From Labilibaculum euxinicum (GTDB taxonomy: Bacteria; Bacteroidota; Bacteroidia; Bacteroidales; Marinifilaceae): a stretch of 64,000 nucleotides of DNA. Below, one piece after another: positions 37,028 to 44,589 of this stretch; positions within the stretch are counted from its first letter, which is position 1; each line of letters begins with the position of its first letter. Both the position numbers and the translations under genes were made by a program. The notes under the pieces were generated by a model. That model ran no database searches and was not told where the DNA came from. It saw only the letters and a list, made by a program, of their open reading frames with translations. The stretch covers positions 372,001 through 436,000 of the forward strand of contig NZ_WTCR01000001.1 in the NCBI RefSeq assembly GCF_009795715.1, written 5' to 3'.

Positions 37028-37219
37028 TTAGTAAAACATACTGTATATAATATCCATCAAATTCTTGAACCCAAAGTCCATAGCGAAAATCGCTGTTGCA
37101 ATAATAGCGGAAGCAACCATTACAACGATCGCACTACTTTGAAGTTCAGACCATGATGGCCAAGATACTTTCTGAACTAGTTCTTTATAAACTTCTTCAA
37201 AATAAATTTTTAGTTTCAT
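37028..37219 (-). CDS. secE: Preprotein translocase subunit SecE
   Basis: About 63 residues with an amphipathic N-terminal helix (YFEEVYKELVQKVSWPSWSEL, the SecE signature VSWPSW) and a single transmembrane segment. ATG 37219 is chosen; the longer frame to 37267 runs through tRNA-Trp and is artefactual. Confidence 0.95.
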   Translation of the reverse strand: MKLKIYFEEVYKELVQKVSWPSWSELQSSAIVVMVASAIIATAIFAMDFGFKNLMDIIYSMFY

Positions 37220-37237
37220 AAGGCTTGTTTGTCTTTG

Positions 37238-37310
37238 CACGGGTGGAGAGACTCGAACTCCCGACACCTGGTTTTGGAGACCAGTGCTCTACCAACTGAG
37301 CTACACCCGT
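37238..37310 (-). tRNA. tRNA-Trp (CCA)
   Basis: A 73-nt cloverleaf on the minus strand with acceptor stem ACGGGTG/CACCCGT, G discriminator, anticodon loop CTCCAAA giving CCA, and T-loop GTTCGAGTC. CCA is not encoded. It lies between tuf and secE, as in many bacteria. Confidence 0.95.
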
Positions 37311-37359
37311 CTATATTAAGATTGATCCGGAAAAAACCAGATCAATCTCTATATATTTA

Positions 37360-38547
37360 TTACTCTATAATTTCAGTAATCTGACCAGCACCTACAGTTC
37401 TACCACCTTCACGCATAGCAAAACGTAAACCTATAGCACAAGCAACCGGAGTGATTAATTCAACATTAATAGTAACGTTATCACCTGGCATTACCATCTC
37501 AACTCCTTCTGGAAGTGTAATTTCTCCAGTTACATCAAGAGTTCTAATATAGAACTGAGGACGATATTTATTATGGAATGGAGTGTGACGTCCACCTTCT
37601 TCTTTCTTCAATACATAAATCTCAGCTTTGATTTTTGTATGAGGAGTAATAGTTTTAGGATGACAAATAACCATACCACGTTTGATAGCAGACTTCTCAA
37701 TACCTCTCAACAATAACCCTACATTATCTCCAGCTTGACCTTCATCCAAAATCTTACGGAACATCTCAACCCCAGTACAAACTGTTTTCATACCTTCAGC
37801 ACCTAAACCGATAATCTGAAGTTCTTCACCAGTCTTAACAATACCAGTTTCGATACGTCCTGTTGCAACAGTACCACGACCTGTGATAGAGAATACATCC
37901 TCGATTGGCATCAAGAAAGGTTTATCTACATCACGAGGAGGAAGTGGAATCCATGAATCAACAGCAGCCATAAGCTCAAGAATTTTATCTTCCCATTCTG
38001 GCTCACCATTCAATCCACCAAGAGCAGATCCGGCAATGATAGGAGTATTATCTCCATCAAACTCGTAAAAATCTAAAAGTTCACGAACTTCCATCTCTAC
38101 TAACTCTAGCATCTCTTCATCGTCAACCATGTCAACTTTATTCAAGAAAACAACCATTTTAGGTACGTTTACCTGACGAGCCAACAAGATGTGCTCACGA
38201 GTTTGAGGCATAGGACCATCAGTTGCAGCACAAACCAAAATAGCACCATCCATTTGAGCAGCACCAGTTACCATGTTCTTTACGTAATCCGCGTGACCAG
38301 GACAGTCAACGTGAGCGTAGTGACGATTATCAGTTGAATATTCAACGTGAGCAGTATTAATAGTAATACCTCTTTCTTTTTCTTCAGGTGCGTTATCGAT
38401 AGAATCGAAAGACTTTATTTCGCAATATCCTTTTTTTGCTAACACAGTTGTGATCGCTGCAGTCAAGGTTGTTTTACCGTGATCTACGTGACCAATGGTA
38501 CCGATATTTACGTGTGGTTTTGACCTGTCAAAATGTTCTTTAGCCAT
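37360..38547 (-). CDS. tuf: Elongation factor Tu
   Basis: 395 residues. GTP-binding motifs [16 protein letters not shown] and [10 protein letters not shown] are intact, as are the domain II and III signatures and the C-terminal AGQITEII. It is transcribed from the tRNA operon promoter upstream and embedded between tRNA-Thr and tRNA-Trp. Confidence 0.98.
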   Translation of the reverse strand: MAKEHFDRSKPHVNIGTIGHVDHGKTTLTAAITTVLAKKGYCEIKSFDSIDNAPEEKERGITINTAHVEYSTDNRHYAHVDCPGHADYVKNMVTGAAQMDGAILVCAATDGPMPQTREHILLARQVNVPKMVVFLNKVDMVDDEEMLELVEMEVRELLDFYEFDGDNTPIIAGSALGGLNGEPEWEDKILELMAAVDSWIPLPPRDVDKPFLMPIEDVFSITGRGTVATGRIETGIVKTGEELQIIGLGAEGMKTVCTGVEMFRKILDEGQAGDNVGLLLRGIEKSAIKRGMVICHPKTITPHTKIKAEIYVLKKEEGGRHTPFHNKYRPQFYIRTLDVTGEITLPEGVEMVMPGDNVTINVELITPVACAIGLRFAMREGGRTVGAGQITEIIE

Positions 38548-38604
38548 AACTCAAAAAGTTAATTAAAATTAGACAACAATTAAAAACAATACAATATATT
38601 TCTG

Positions 38605-38676
38605 AGCCATTGATGAGAATTGAACTCATGACCTCTTCCTTACCAAGGAAGCGCTCTACCCCTGAGCTACAACGGC
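38605..38676 (-). tRNA. tRNA-Thr (GGT)
   Basis: A 72-nt cloverleaf with acceptor stem GCCGTTG/CAATGGC (one G-T wobble), anticodon loop TTGGTAA giving GGT, and T-loop GTTCAATTC. It lies directly upstream of tuf. Confidence 0.94.
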
Positions 38677-38689
38677 AATCACAAAAATG

Positions 38690-38762
38690 AGCGGGAAACG
38701 AGACTCAAACTCGCGACCCTCAGCTTGGAAGGCTGATGCTCTATCAACTGAGCTATTCCCGC
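38690..38762 (-). tRNA. tRNA-Gly (TCC)
   Basis: A 73-nt cloverleaf with acceptor stem GCGGGAA/TTCCCGC, anticodon loop CTTCCAA giving TCC, and T-loop GTTTGAGTC (a GTTTG variant). Confidence 0.94.
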
Positions 38763-38797
38763 AAAAAAGAAACATTACTATTCCTTCTATAATTTTG

Positions 38798-38879
38798 TGG
38801 GGAGAGCAGGATTCGAACCTACGAAGACGAAGTCAGCGGAGTTACAGTCCGCCCCAGTTGGCCACTTTGGTATCTCCCC
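38798..38879 (-). tRNA. tRNA-Tyr (GTA)
   Basis: An 82-nt class II tRNA with acceptor stem GGGGAGA/TCTCCCC, anticodon loop CTGTAAC giving GTA, a long variable arm and T-loop GTTCGAATC. Confidence 0.94.
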
Positions 38880-38894
38880 AAAAAAAAATTACCG

Positions 38895-38968
38895 AGCCGA
38901 TAGAGGGATTCGAACCCACGACCTGCTGATTACAAATCAGCTGCTCTGACCAACTGAGCTACATCGGC
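38895..38968 (-). tRNA. tRNA-Thr (TGT)
   Basis: A 74-nt cloverleaf with acceptor stem GCCGATG/TATCGGC, anticodon loop TTTGTAA giving TGT, and T-loop GTTCGAATC. It is the first gene of the tRNA-tuf-rpo transcription unit. Confidence 0.94.
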
Positions 38969-39019
38969 AACTTACAAACCATCTATTTAACAGGCATACT
39001 TTTCCCTGAAAATGGTTTG

Positions 39020-39050
39020 CAAATGTAAAAATATTTTAAATTTATCACAA
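39020..39050 (-). promoter_or_regulatory. Predicted promoter of the tRNA-tuf-secE-nusG-rpl-rpo unit
   Basis: On the minus strand TTG (39050-39048) is followed after exactly 20 nt by TACATTTG (39027-39020). This is an ideal Bacteroidota -33/-7 pair, about 50 nt upstream of tRNA-Thr (TGT). No terminator is visible between hpf and this promoter. Confidence 0.65.
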
Positions 39051-39072
39051 GCTAATCGAACATTTTTTACGA

Positions 39073-39369
39073 TTATTTTGCGCGAAGTTTTTCTTTGTGT
39101 TTCACAAGCTGACGACGAAGAGCTTCAATCACCATATCTGTAGACTCTTCAAAGCTTTGACTTTGCTTTTTCGCAAACAAATCAGCGCCTTTCAAATCTA
39201 AAATGATTTCCACAACTTTATTTTCTGTAGTAACTGACTTCTCCAAACGAAGAAAAACTTCAACCCCTACAATATCATCATCAAGCTTCATCAATTTATC
39301 CAATTTACTCTGAATAAAAGCTTCAAGCTTACTATCAGCAACAAAACCAATTGATTGAATATTTACCAT
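39073..39369 (-). CDS. hpf: Ribosome hibernation-promoting factor, short form (HPF/RaiA family)
   Basis: 98 residues with the beta-alpha-beta-beta-beta-alpha fold of the S30AE family: FVADSKLEAFIQSKLDKLMKL first helix, VEVFLRLEK strand, and DMVIEALRRQLVKHKEKLR final helix. It binds the 30S decoding centre in stationary phase. It is the third gene of rpsU-xerC-hpf. A strong GGAGG lies 7 nt before its ATG. Confidence 0.9.
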   Translation of the reverse strand: MVNIQSIGFVADSKLEAFIQSKLDKLMKLDDDIVGVEVFLRLEKSVTTENKVVEIILDLKGADLFAKKQSQSFEESTDMVIEALRRQLVKHKEKLRAK

Positions 39370-39375
39370 ACTAAT

Positions 39376-39381
39376 ACCTCC
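39376..39381 (-). promoter_or_regulatory. Strong Shine-Dalgarno of hpf
   Basis: GGAGGT on the minus strand, 7 nt before the ATG at 39369. Confidence 0.65.
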
Positions 39382-39388
39382 ACATTTA

Positions 39389-40267
39389 TTATGCTCTTGG
39401 ATGAGCTTGTTTATATACTTTATTTAAACGCTCGAATGTAGTATGAGTATAAATTTGGGTCGCAGATAGATTGGAATGACCAAGTAATTCTTTAACCGCA
39501 TTCAATTCAGCCCCGTTGTTTAGCAAATGTGTAGCGAACGTATGACGCAACACATGAGGACTTCGCTTGGCAAGCGTTGTAATCTTTGACAAGTGTTTTG
39601 TCACAATCCGATACAACAACTTTTCGTATACAGGCACCCCCTTTTTAGTTACAAAAAGAAAATCACTCCTCTCTTCAAAAGTTCTGTTTCTTTCTTCAAG
39701 ATATTCATCAAGAAGCTTTTCCAGACCTTTGCTTACCGGAATGATCCTTTCCTTATTTCGTTTACCTAAGACCTTCACTAAAGAGGTTCCCCGATCAAAA
39801 CTAGTAATTTTAAGATTCATCAATTCGGACAATCGCATGCCTGTCTGATAAAACATTTCAACAACTAATCTATCTCTAACCCCTTCAAACCCTTCACCAA
39901 ATTCAACTTCCCGCAACAACTGCATTGCATGTTCAGCAACAAACCCAGGGAGCTTCTTCCCTTGCCGTGGCCCAACAACCCGATCCATAGGATTGGTATC
40001 AACAACAGATTCCCGCAATAAGAATTTAAAAAAGGATTTCAAAGAAGACAATTTCCTATTTACTGTCCGTGAAGAGTTACCTTCATTCATTAAAAAAACG
40101 ATCCATTTCCGCACACTTTTAAAATCCACATCTTTGACTTCCTCAACCTCATTTTTCGACATAAAATCAAAAAACTGAGTTAAATCGCAATCATAAGATA
40201 TAATAGTATGTACCGAATATCGTTTTTCAAATTGTAAATAAGACAGAAAAGATTCCTTATAACTCAT
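39389..40267 (-). CDS. xerC: Tyrosine recombinase XerC/XerD-type
   Basis: About 292 residues. The N-terminal SAM-like core-binding domain starts MSYKESFLSYLQFEKRYS. The catalytic domain shows the first Arg in TGMRLSELMNL, a Lys in KRNKERIIPV, the HVLRHTFATHLLN box with His and second Arg, LLGHSNL, and the nucleophilic Tyr in IYTH. Its position between rpsU and hpf is conserved in Bacteroidota, and a housekeeping role in dif-site chromosome dimer resolution is likely. ATG 40267 starts the conserved domain. Confidence 0.9.
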   Translation of the reverse strand: MSYKESFLSYLQFEKRYSVHTIISYDCDLTQFFDFMSKNEVEEVKDVDFKSVRKWIVFLMNEGNSSRTVNRKLSSLKSFFKFLLRESVVDTNPMDRVVGPRQGKKLPGFVAEHAMQLLREVEFGEGFEGVRDRLVVEMFYQTGMRLSELMNLKITSFDRGTSLVKVLGKRNKERIIPVSKGLEKLLDEYLEERNRTFEERSDFLFVTKKGVPVYEKLLYRIVTKHLSKITTLAKRSPHVLRHTFATHLLNNGAELNAVKELLGHSNLSATQIYTHTTFERLNKVYKQAHPRA

Positions 40268-40338
40268 ACATCCAGGATATTTACCCAACAGGATAATCCA
40301 AGATACAAAAAATTAAGATATCAAGGAATAAAAAGAAA

Positions 40339-40530
40339 TTAATCTTCGTTCTGCTGCATGTTCTGAACGTAGATAGCATGAAGTTTCTCTACTCTTTTCT
40401 TCACAGAAGGTTTTGTATAAACCTGTCTTCCTCTTAGTTCTTTGATTACTCCAGTCTTTTCGAATTTTCTTTTGAATTTTTTCAAGGCTCTCTCAATGTT
40501 TTCGCCTTCTTTCATAGGAATAATAATCAT
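40339..40530 (-). CDS. rpsU: Ribosomal protein bS21
   Basis: 63 residues, basic, starting MIIIPMKEGENIERALKKFKRKFEKTG. bS21 sits near the anti-Shine-Dalgarno end of 16S rRNA and in Bacteroidota helps to hide it. Its own mRNA has AAAGGAG 6 nt before the ATG, consistent with the autoregulatory translation described for Flavobacterium. First gene of rpsU-xerC-hpf. Confidence 0.96.
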   Translation of the reverse strand: MIIIPMKEGENIERALKKFKRKFEKTGVIKELRGRQVYTKPSVKKRVEKLHAIYVQNMQQNED

Positions 40531-40536
40531 AATTTT

Positions 40537-40543
40537 CTCCTTT
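40537..40543 (-). promoter_or_regulatory. Strong Shine-Dalgarno of rpsU
   Basis: AAAGGAG on the minus strand, 6 nt before the ATG, in a genome where nearly all other starts here lack one. Confidence 0.75.
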
Positions 40544-40569
40544 AAATATTAATTTTTCTTACTGAGCCG

Positions 40570-40600
40570 CAAATTTATCAATTCATTCACTATAATTCAA
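40570..40600 (-). promoter_or_regulatory. Predicted promoter of rpsU-xerC-hpf
   Basis: On the minus strand TTG (40600-40598) and TAAATTTG (40577-40570) are separated by exactly 20 nt. The start codon is about 40 nt downstream. Confidence 0.65.
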
Positions 40601-40711
40601 ATATATTCGAAGAAAAGTACACAAATTTACTTCAAATAAAGAAATTACAGTCCTAAGCGGGAGCACAAAGATAGCAAATAACCAATCCCTTCTCCACTTA
40701 CAGACAACTTT

Positions 40712-41815
40712 CTAGTTTAATTCCAAATAAGGAGTCAATTTTAAAAATATTGAATCGGGGATTAATTTATGAGTTTGTAATTGATCAACAGAGGTAAAAT
40801 TGCCATTTCGCTCCCGATAACGGATAATATCTTTTGCAGTTCGTTGATTGATATAAGGGTGTTTTCTTAATCGCAGAGCATCAAAAGAATTTATCATTAG
40901 CCTTCTGATAGAAATGGAATCGACACAAATACTGGATTCGATTCGAATCAATTTTTCTTTTGTTATACCGTAAACCTCCAGCAATTGATCTTTCGAAACA
41001 AATCCTCCCAACAAATCCCGATACTTAACAATTCGCAATGAAAGTACAGAACCGATTCCCAGTAATTGCTTTAGTTGAGTCGTATCAGAACTATTAAGTT
41101 GAACAAGTATTTTATTGGAAGGAATTTCACTATTAGATTTAACAACTATCTTCACATAAGGCAGAAGTTCCACAAACTTAACAGAATCAAAACCATAAAT
41201 CTTTTTTAAATCGGTTGCCTGCCTAAAATTTCCTCCGGCTACAAGATAATTTTTAATACGAACGCTTATCCTTTTATTAACACCTAAGCTATCCCATTCC
41301 TTCAAGGATATTACATTTGGATCAAAAGCAAATAGATGGTATTTTTTTCCAGTATTTATCGGGCTCTCTTTTTTAATATCTTCATCACCAGAAATACGAA
41401 TGTAATTGCTTAATAACTCAAGGTCAGATTCATTAATTCCATAGATTTTAAGAAGATCAATTTTCGCCTTAAATTTTCCGCCTTTATTTCTGAACTTAAT
41501 TAGATTGTTGATTTGAAAAGAGGTCAAACCTAGATTGATCAGTTCTTCTTTACTCGCCTTATTGGGATCAAAGAAATCTAAACTTGCTATTTTAATTTGT
41601 TCCTTCTTATTTACCTCTTTATTTTCAATCAAAGAGATAAGACTATCAATTTGATTTTGTTTTTTTCGATCAATTACAAATTCAGAAGCTTCGCCGGACT
41701 GAAAAACCAAAGGTAAAAAGTACATTGCCATCAACAAAACAACCAGTACTATTATTCCATTTCTCTCTGAAGCTGAATAAGAAAAATATTCTCTAAAAAT
41801 GTGTTTAAATTTCAT
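40712..41815 (-). CDS. Helix-hairpin-helix (ComEA-like) protein with N-terminal membrane anchor
   Basis: 367 residues. One N-terminal transmembrane segment (NGIIVLVVLLMAMYFLPLVF) precedes several helix-hairpin-helix repeats of the ComEA type: KASKEELINLGLTSFQINNLIKFRNKGGKF, DTTQLKQLLGIGSVLSLRIVKYRDLLGGF and HPYINQRTAKDIIRYRERNGNF. Such proteins are common in Bacteroidota and may bind DNA non-specifically; a role in DNA uptake is possible but not shown. It is followed by an NSS transporter gene on the same strand upstream. Confidence 0.82.
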   Translation of the reverse strand: MKFKHIFREYFSYSASERNGIIVLVVLLMAMYFLPLVFQSGEASEFVIDRKKQNQIDSLISLIENKEVNKKEQIKIASLDFFDPNKASKEELINLGLTSFQINNLIKFRNKGGKFKAKIDLLKIYGINESDLELLSNYIRISGDEDIKKESPINTGKKYHLFAFDPNVISLKEWDSLGVNKRISVRIKNYLVAGGNFRQATDLKKIYGFDSVKFVELLPYVKIVVKSNSEIPSNKILVQLNSSDTTQLKQLLGIGSVLSLRIVKYRDLLGGFVSKDQLLEVYGITKEKLIRIESSICVDSISIRRLMINSFDALRLRKHPYINQRTAKDIIRYRERNGNFTSVDQLQTHKLIPDSIFLKLTPYLELN

Positions 41816-41866
41816 CGGTATTGAAGTGTGTGAATAACACTTAACAATATCACATTATTATGACAA

Positions 41867-43234
41867 TTATCCAAAATTAAACAGACCTAATCCATGTAAG
41901 AAAACTATTGCGATGGCACCTGGAGCTATAAACTTCACCAGAAATATAAATACCATAACTAACCAATTTACAATACGTGCCCCTTTCACGAACTCCTCTT
42001 CTATTTTTTTTCTTCCTAAATACCATCCCACAAATAAAGAGATAAATAATCCTCCAAGCGGAAGAAGTATATTGGCCGAAATCCAATCCAATAAATCAAA
42101 AAAGTTCAAACCAAACATTGTGTACTCTTTTAACATCCCCATTGACAAAGAGCAAAATACTCCAATAAAAGAAATCATTACAGTTGCCAAAATAGTTGAA
42201 AAATTCCGTTTCAAATTAAGTTCTTCCCGAAAATACGCCACCACAACTTCGAGTATTGATATTGACGACGTTAAGGCAGCAACTGTTAGTAAGAGAAAAA
42301 ATAAAATTGCAAAGAAGAAACCACCTGGCATTTGCTGAAAAACATTGGGCAAGGTCATAAACACAAGGCCTGGACCACTACTCGGCTCAATTCCAAATGC
42401 AAATACCGCAGGAAAAATTGCTATTCCTGCTAATATTGCAATCACAGTATCAGCAATAGTAACCTGAAGAGCTGTAACAGCTATATTATTCTTATCATCA
42501 ATGTAAGAGCCATAAGTTACCAGTGTTCCCATCCCCAAACTCAAAGAAAAAAACGCATGCCCCAAAGCACTCAAGATTCCATCCCCTGTCAGTTTTGAAA
42601 AATCTGGGTTAAAAAGAAACCTTAACCCTTCTGAAGCACCATCAAGGGTAACCGACCTAATACAAAGAACAATGATTATCACAACAAGAAGTGGCATCAG
42701 GAACTTAGCATATTTTTCAATTCCATCTTTTACACCAATTATAACGATGGCCATTGTCATGACCATAAATAAAAGCTGATATAGAATTGGTGATACAGGA
42801 CCCTCAATAAAATTCACAAACATGGACTCCATCTCATTTGGACTCTTTGCAGCGAAACTACCTGTAGCAGCCTTAACAATGTAATCGATACTCCAACCTG
42901 CAACAACCCCATAAAATGCCAAAATCATTACTGCAGCAGCAACACCAAGCATTCCTACAAGTTTCCATGGAGAATTTGGAGCTAAATACTTAAAGGCTCC
43001 GAATACATTTCGTCTGGATTTACGTCCAATTGACAATTCTGAGAGCATAACAGGCAATCCAATAAGAGCTATAAATCCTAAATACACGAATAAAAATGCA
43101 GCTCCACCATACACTCCGGTGATGTATGGAAACTTCCAGATATTTCCCAAACCAACAGCAGAGCCTGCCGCGGCCGCAATTACACCAAATTTACTTGAAA
43201 ACACATCGCGGGAAGAGAGCTTATCTTTATTCAT
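41867..43234 (-). CDS. Sodium-dependent transporter, NSS/SNF family
   Basis: 455 residues with about 11-12 transmembrane segments. The NSS signature GVIAAAAGSAVGLGNIWKFPYITGVYGGAAFL covers TM1 with its unwound Gly. Additional family segments are LSELSIGRKSRRN and FFSLSLGMGTLVTYGSY. NSS members import amino acids or related compounds with Na+. The substrate is unknown; an amino-acid substrate would fit the peptidase-rich context. Confidence 0.9.
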   Translation of the reverse strand: MNKDKLSSRDVFSSKFGVIAAAAGSAVGLGNIWKFPYITGVYGGAAFLFVYLGFIALIGLPVMLSELSIGRKSRRNVFGAFKYLAPNSPWKLVGMLGVAAAVMILAFYGVVAGWSIDYIVKAATGSFAAKSPNEMESMFVNFIEGPVSPILYQLLFMVMTMAIVIIGVKDGIEKYAKFLMPLLVVIIIVLCIRSVTLDGASEGLRFLFNPDFSKLTGDGILSALGHAFFSLSLGMGTLVTYGSYIDDKNNIAVTALQVTIADTVIAILAGIAIFPAVFAFGIEPSSGPGLVFMTLPNVFQQMPGGFFFAILFFLLLTVAALTSSISILEVVVAYFREELNLKRNFSTILATVMISFIGVFCSLSMGMLKEYTMFGLNFFDLLDWISANILLPLGGLFISLFVGWYLGRKKIEEEFVKGARIVNWLVMVFIFLVKFIAPGAIAIVFLHGLGLFNFG

Positions 43235-43336
43235 TTGTTCTTTTTAGTTGCCTGTATTTTAATTCGAGGAATTCCAAATTTGCTAAAATTAACTTCAAAT
43301 TCAAAAACACGATTGATGTTTAGAATCATTGAAAAC

Positions 43337-43364
43337 AAAAAACCCGGAAAAAATCCGGGTTTTA
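43337..43364 (-). terminator. Terminator of the aldolase gene
   Basis: AAAACCCGGA and TCCGGGTTTT form a 10-bp stem around a short A loop, with TTTTTTG following on the minus strand. Confidence 0.85.
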
Positions 43365-43386
43365 AATATTTTGAGAGAAGGTAATT

Positions 43387-44463
43387 TTAGTTACGTCCTA
43401 CTCCATTTAAATCTTCGAAAGCCTTAACCAATCTATTTTTCATAGAAACCTCACCTGCACGCAACCATACACGGGGATCGTAATATTTCTTATTTGGCTT
43501 ATCATCTCCTTCAGGATTTCCAATTTGACCTTGCAGATAATCGTGATTCTTAGCTTCGAAAGCACGAATTCCGTCCCAACATGCCCACTGAGTATCAGTA
43601 TCGATATTCATTTTAACAACTCCGTAAGAGATTGCTTCACGAATTTCTTCAACACTTGAACCTGATCCACCATGGAAAACAAAATCAACTGTATTTTTCG
43701 CAACTCCATATTTCTCTGAAATGAAAGATTGAGAATTCAATAGTATTTTTGGAGTCAAAACTACGTTACCTGGTTTATAAACACCATGAACATTACCAAA
43801 AGAAGCAGCAATTGTAAAACGAGAAGAAACTTTTAATAAAGTTTCGTAAGCCAAAGCAACATCTGCAGGTTGTGTATACAATAATGAGTTATCCATATCT
43901 GAATTATCAACACCATCTTCTTCTCCACCAGTACAACCTAATTCAATTTCAATAGTCATACCCATTTTATCCATACGCTCTAAATACTTAGCGCAAGTAC
44001 CAATATTTTCTTCCAATGGCTCTTCAGATAAATCTAACATGTGTGAGCTAAATAATGGTTTTCCTGTTTCTGCAAAAAAGGTTTCACCTGCATCCAATAA
44101 TCCATCGATCCAAGGAAGTAGTTTTTTAGCCGCATGATCGGTATGCAGAATAACTGGAATACCATAATGTTCTGCTACTGCGTGAACATATTTAGCACCT
44201 GCAACAGCACCAATAACAGCTGCACCTTGTCCTTCTGCAGCAATTCCTTTTCCTGCGAAAAATGAAGCACCACCATTTGAGAACTGAATAATGATTGGGG
44301 AATTAACTTCACGCGCAGCCTCAAGAGCGGCATTGATTGAGTTGGTTCCAGTAACATTTACAGCAGGAATAGCAAATCCTTCTTCTTTAGCAATTTGAAA
44401 TAATTTTTGCACGTCGTTACCAGTTACAACACCTGGCTTAACTACATCTAATACTCGTTTCAT
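43387..44463 (-). CDS. fbaA: Class II fructose-bisphosphate aldolase
   Basis: 358 residues. Zinc-binding His residues occur in VILHTDHAAKKLLPWIDG and in FGNVHGVYKPGNV and DFVFHGGSGSSVEEI. The EIELGCTGGEEDGVDNS segment carries the catalytic-loop acidic residues. The length and the tail (GRN) fit the E. coli-type FbaA subgroup. It cleaves fructose-1,6-bisphosphate in glycolysis and works with gapA at 61936. Single-gene unit with its own terminator. Confidence 0.96.
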   Translation of the reverse strand: MKRVLDVVKPGVVTGNDVQKLFQIAKEEGFAIPAVNVTGTNSINAALEAAREVNSPIIIQFSNGGASFFAGKGIAAEGQGAAVIGAVAGAKYVHAVAEHYGIPVILHTDHAAKKLLPWIDGLLDAGETFFAETGKPLFSSHMLDLSEEPLEENIGTCAKYLERMDKMGMTIEIELGCTGGEEDGVDNSDMDNSLLYTQPADVALAYETLLKVSSRFTIAASFGNVHGVYKPGNVVLTPKILLNSQSFISEKYGVAKNTVDFVFHGGSGSSVEEIREAISYGVVKMNIDTDTQWACWDGIRAFEAKNHDYLQGQIGNPEGDDKPNKKYYDPRVWLRAGEVSMKNRLVKAFEDLNGVGRN

Positions 44464-44589
44464 AATAATATTTTTTATCGGATAGTTCTAAATAAAATCG
44501 GCTGGGAAGTCAATTTTCCACGAAGTTAAAAAGAAATTATAGATTTTGCACTGTTTTGGATATAAGAAAATTACGCAAACGAATGCGAT

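Noticed and set aside
37220-37267. N-terminal extension of secE
   Set aside because: These codons lie within tRNA-Trp, and the SecE family start fits ATG 37219.
38687-38929. 80-codon frame with residues such as SNSRPSAWKADALSTELFPQK
   Set aside because: This is the well-known artificial translation of tRNA genes on the opposite strand; it covers tRNA-Gly, tRNA-Tyr and part of tRNA-Thr.
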